DNA of 7,269 nucleotides from an uncultured Lachnospiraceae bacterium. GTDB taxonomy: Bacteria > Bacillota > Clostridia > Lachnospirales > Lachnospiraceae. The stretch lies in the NCBI GenBank assembly GCA_945787485.1, contig CALZHV010000109.1, positions 1-7,269 on the forward strand, read 5' to 3'. Of the stretch, positions 5,957 to 7,269 are shown piece by piece; within the stretch, counting starts at the first letter, position 1; each line of letters starts with the position of its first letter. The position numbers and the translations under genes are program-made. The notes under the pieces were generated by a model. The model worked only from the letters and a program-made list of their open reading frames with translations, had not been told where the DNA came from and did not search any database.

Positions 5957-7269
5957 CTACAAGTTTTTCTTGGTTTTCTTTTTCATTTCATACATCCTGT
6001 CATCTGCAATTTTAAATAATTCATCATATTTTTTAGAATCAACATCATAAACTGACATTCCGTACGCAATGGATAGCTTTGTTCCATTTGTCCCCTCAAC
6101 CTCAAAGTTCATATTCATGCCAAACTGTTCATATAAACTCTCTCTGTTTTCATAATCATCACCATATAAAATAACAACATATTCATCCCCACCAATACGA
6201 AAAATTTTGCTATTTGTATATATGCGTGAAATGTATTTTCCTGCTTCAAAAATCAGACAATCCCCTGCTTCATGTCCATAGCTGTCATTTGTCTTTTTGA
6301 GCATATTTAAATCCATTACCATAACTGCATATGGCATTATTTGCGTTGTTTCTTTTCCTTTAAGTTCTTCAATATATTCCAAATAATAATCCTTATTATT
6401 AAGACCGGTCAAACCATCAGTTCTTGCCATATCACGAATGTCATTTATGTAATGCTGTGTTGTTGATGCCATTGTTGCAATACATTTAGAAAGCTCATGT
6501 ATCTCATCAGAAGTATTACTTATATAACTTTCTGACCAATCACCTTTCGCATATTGACTTGTAATCTGCGCAAGCTTATTAATAGGCATAATTATTCTTT
6601 TTGTATTTCTCCATATAATAAATGCAGTAAACAGAAGAATAAGCATTGTTATTATGATACAAGCCCTAATCAGGCTGTTTCTGTAGGAATTTATATCTTT
6701 CTGCGGAACACTTACAAACAATTTCATATTATTAATAAGCCTGTTGCAACAAATAACAGTCTGACTTCCGTCTCTTTCTGTATATTTAAGGAGAGAATCC
6801 GAACGATTTATTGTTGTTATATGATTATACAAAGCGGTAGAAAGATTATCTTTCTTTGCATTTCCATTTTCGTCAGCATAATATACAAGATGCTCAGACA
6901 TATCAACAAGTCCAATTTTACCTGTTTCATACAATCCTATATCATTCTCTTTAATGATAATACTGTTAAAATCAATATCTATTCCAATAACACCAACAAA
7001 ATTGCCATTATCAAGATATACAGGGATAATGTACGATATCATAAAAACATCAAGATTTTTATTATAATATGGTGTCAACCACTGTGCTTTCCCTGATTCT
7101 TTTGGTCCATAAAACCATCCCACATGTTCAAAATCACTTGAATTATATGTCAAAATATCTGTTGTCTGTTCCATTTTAAATTTTGAAGAATCCTCTGATT
7201 TTACCCAAAAAAATCCGTCCGTACCATTTCCGGTCATTTCAGGATTATATCTAAAATACACAGCTATGG
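5957..7269 (-). CDS. Membrane-bound diguanylate cyclase (dCache-TM-HAMP-GGDEF), 5' end missing
   Basis: Predicted to make cyclic di-GMP from two GTP in response to an extracellular ligand. Numbering from the codon at 7261-7259, the visible part shows Cache-domain sequence (YFRYNPEMTGNGTDGFFWV at 2-20; YIIPVYLDNGNFVGVIGIDI at 77-96; a second small domain to about 190), a transmembrane helix (about 199-217), a HAMP linker beginning RIIMPINKLAQIT (222-234), and a GGDEF domain from about 278. The cyclase has DGLTGLNN (282-289), metal-binding Asp317 in DLN, Asn325/Asp326, GHEAGD (329-334) and the active motif GGDEY (357-361), so it looks catalytically competent. The inhibitory RxxD site expected five residues before GGDEY is absent (YTNS instead). 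The frame stays open to the window edge, so the true start and first membrane helix lie beyond 7269; the GTG at 7261 is within the Cache domain and is not the start. It is the most upstream visible gene of the operon. Confidence 0.93.
   Translation of the reverse strand, partial: IAVYFRYNPEMTGNGTDGFFWVKSEDSSKFKMEQTTDILTYNSSDFEHVGWFYGPKESGKAQWLTPYYNKNLDVFMISYIIPVYLDNGNFVGVIGIDIDFNSIIIKENDIGLYETGKIGLVDMSEHLVYYADENGNAKKDNLSTALYNHITTINRSDSLLKYTERDGSQTVICCNRLINNMKLFVSVPQKDINSYRNSLIRACIIITMLILLFTAFIIWRNTKRIIMPINKLAQITSQYAKGDWSESYISNTSDEIHELSKCIATMASTTQHYINDIRDMARTDGLTGLNNKDYYLEYIEELKGKETTQIMPYAVMVMDLNMLKKTNDSYGHEAGDCLIFEAGKYISRIYTNSKIFRIGGDEYVVILYGDDYENRESLYEQFGMNMNFEVEGTNGTKLSIAYGMSVYDVDSKKYDELFKIADDRMYEMKKKTKKNL

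Noticed and set aside
6554..7096. Long plus-strand open frame (180 codons) opposite the diguanylate cyclase gene.
   Set aside because: Low-complexity Ile/Asn/Lys/Tyr-rich translation with no ribosome binding site or family resemblance; it is the antisense shadow of a well-supported gene.
7259..7261. GTG as the start of the diguanylate cyclase gene.
   Set aside because: The open frame continues through 7269 and the sequence here is already inside a Cache domain, so the gene is cut by the window edge.

Overview
The window looks like part of a chromosome from a low-GC Gram-positive gut-type bacterium, probably a member of the Lachnospiraceae or a related Clostridia group. The reasons are AT-rich DNA, strong AGGAG-type ribosome binding sites, an ATP-type PEP carboxykinase, and the families DUF2975, DUF4173, DUF3783 and a dCache-GGDEF protein. 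The species cannot be named from the sequence alone. There are seven protein genes, two of them cut by the window edges. I found no tRNA, rRNA, CRISPR array, insertion sequence or phage gene.

Left edge (1-864, minus strand): the first 288 codons of pckA, the gluconeogenic/anaplerotic PEP carboxykinase. A 353-base divergent intergenic region (865-1217) follows. It carries one recognisable sigma-A-type promoter in each direction and several small symmetric AT-rich sequences.

Middle (1218-3564, plus strand): a three-gene cassette. It encodes a four-helix DUF2975 membrane protein, a 67-residue Cro/CI-type DNA-binding protein, and a polytopic DUF4173 membrane protein of about 11 helices with a soluble tail. 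The first two resemble the Bacillus subtilis YoaS/YozG pair. The three are probably co-transcribed from the promoter at 1089-1117, and the small HTH protein may regulate that unit. The molecular role is unknown.

Right (3600-7269, minus strand): a tight four-gene unit transcribed leftward. In order of transcription it encodes a dCache-TM-HAMP-GGDEF diguanylate cyclase (5' end beyond the window), a dCache protein with two membrane anchors but no output domain, a DUF3783 protein, and an EamA/DMT-family transporter. Gaps are 28 and 24 bases, followed by a 20-base overlap, so one mRNA is likely. A strong bidirectional terminator hairpin (3582-3627) sits between the two convergent units and also encodes the last codons of the transporter.

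The features most worth a second look are the output-less dCache protein paired with a complete dCache cyclase, and the uncharacterised DUF2975-HTH-DUF4173 cassette. No other unusual system is evident.
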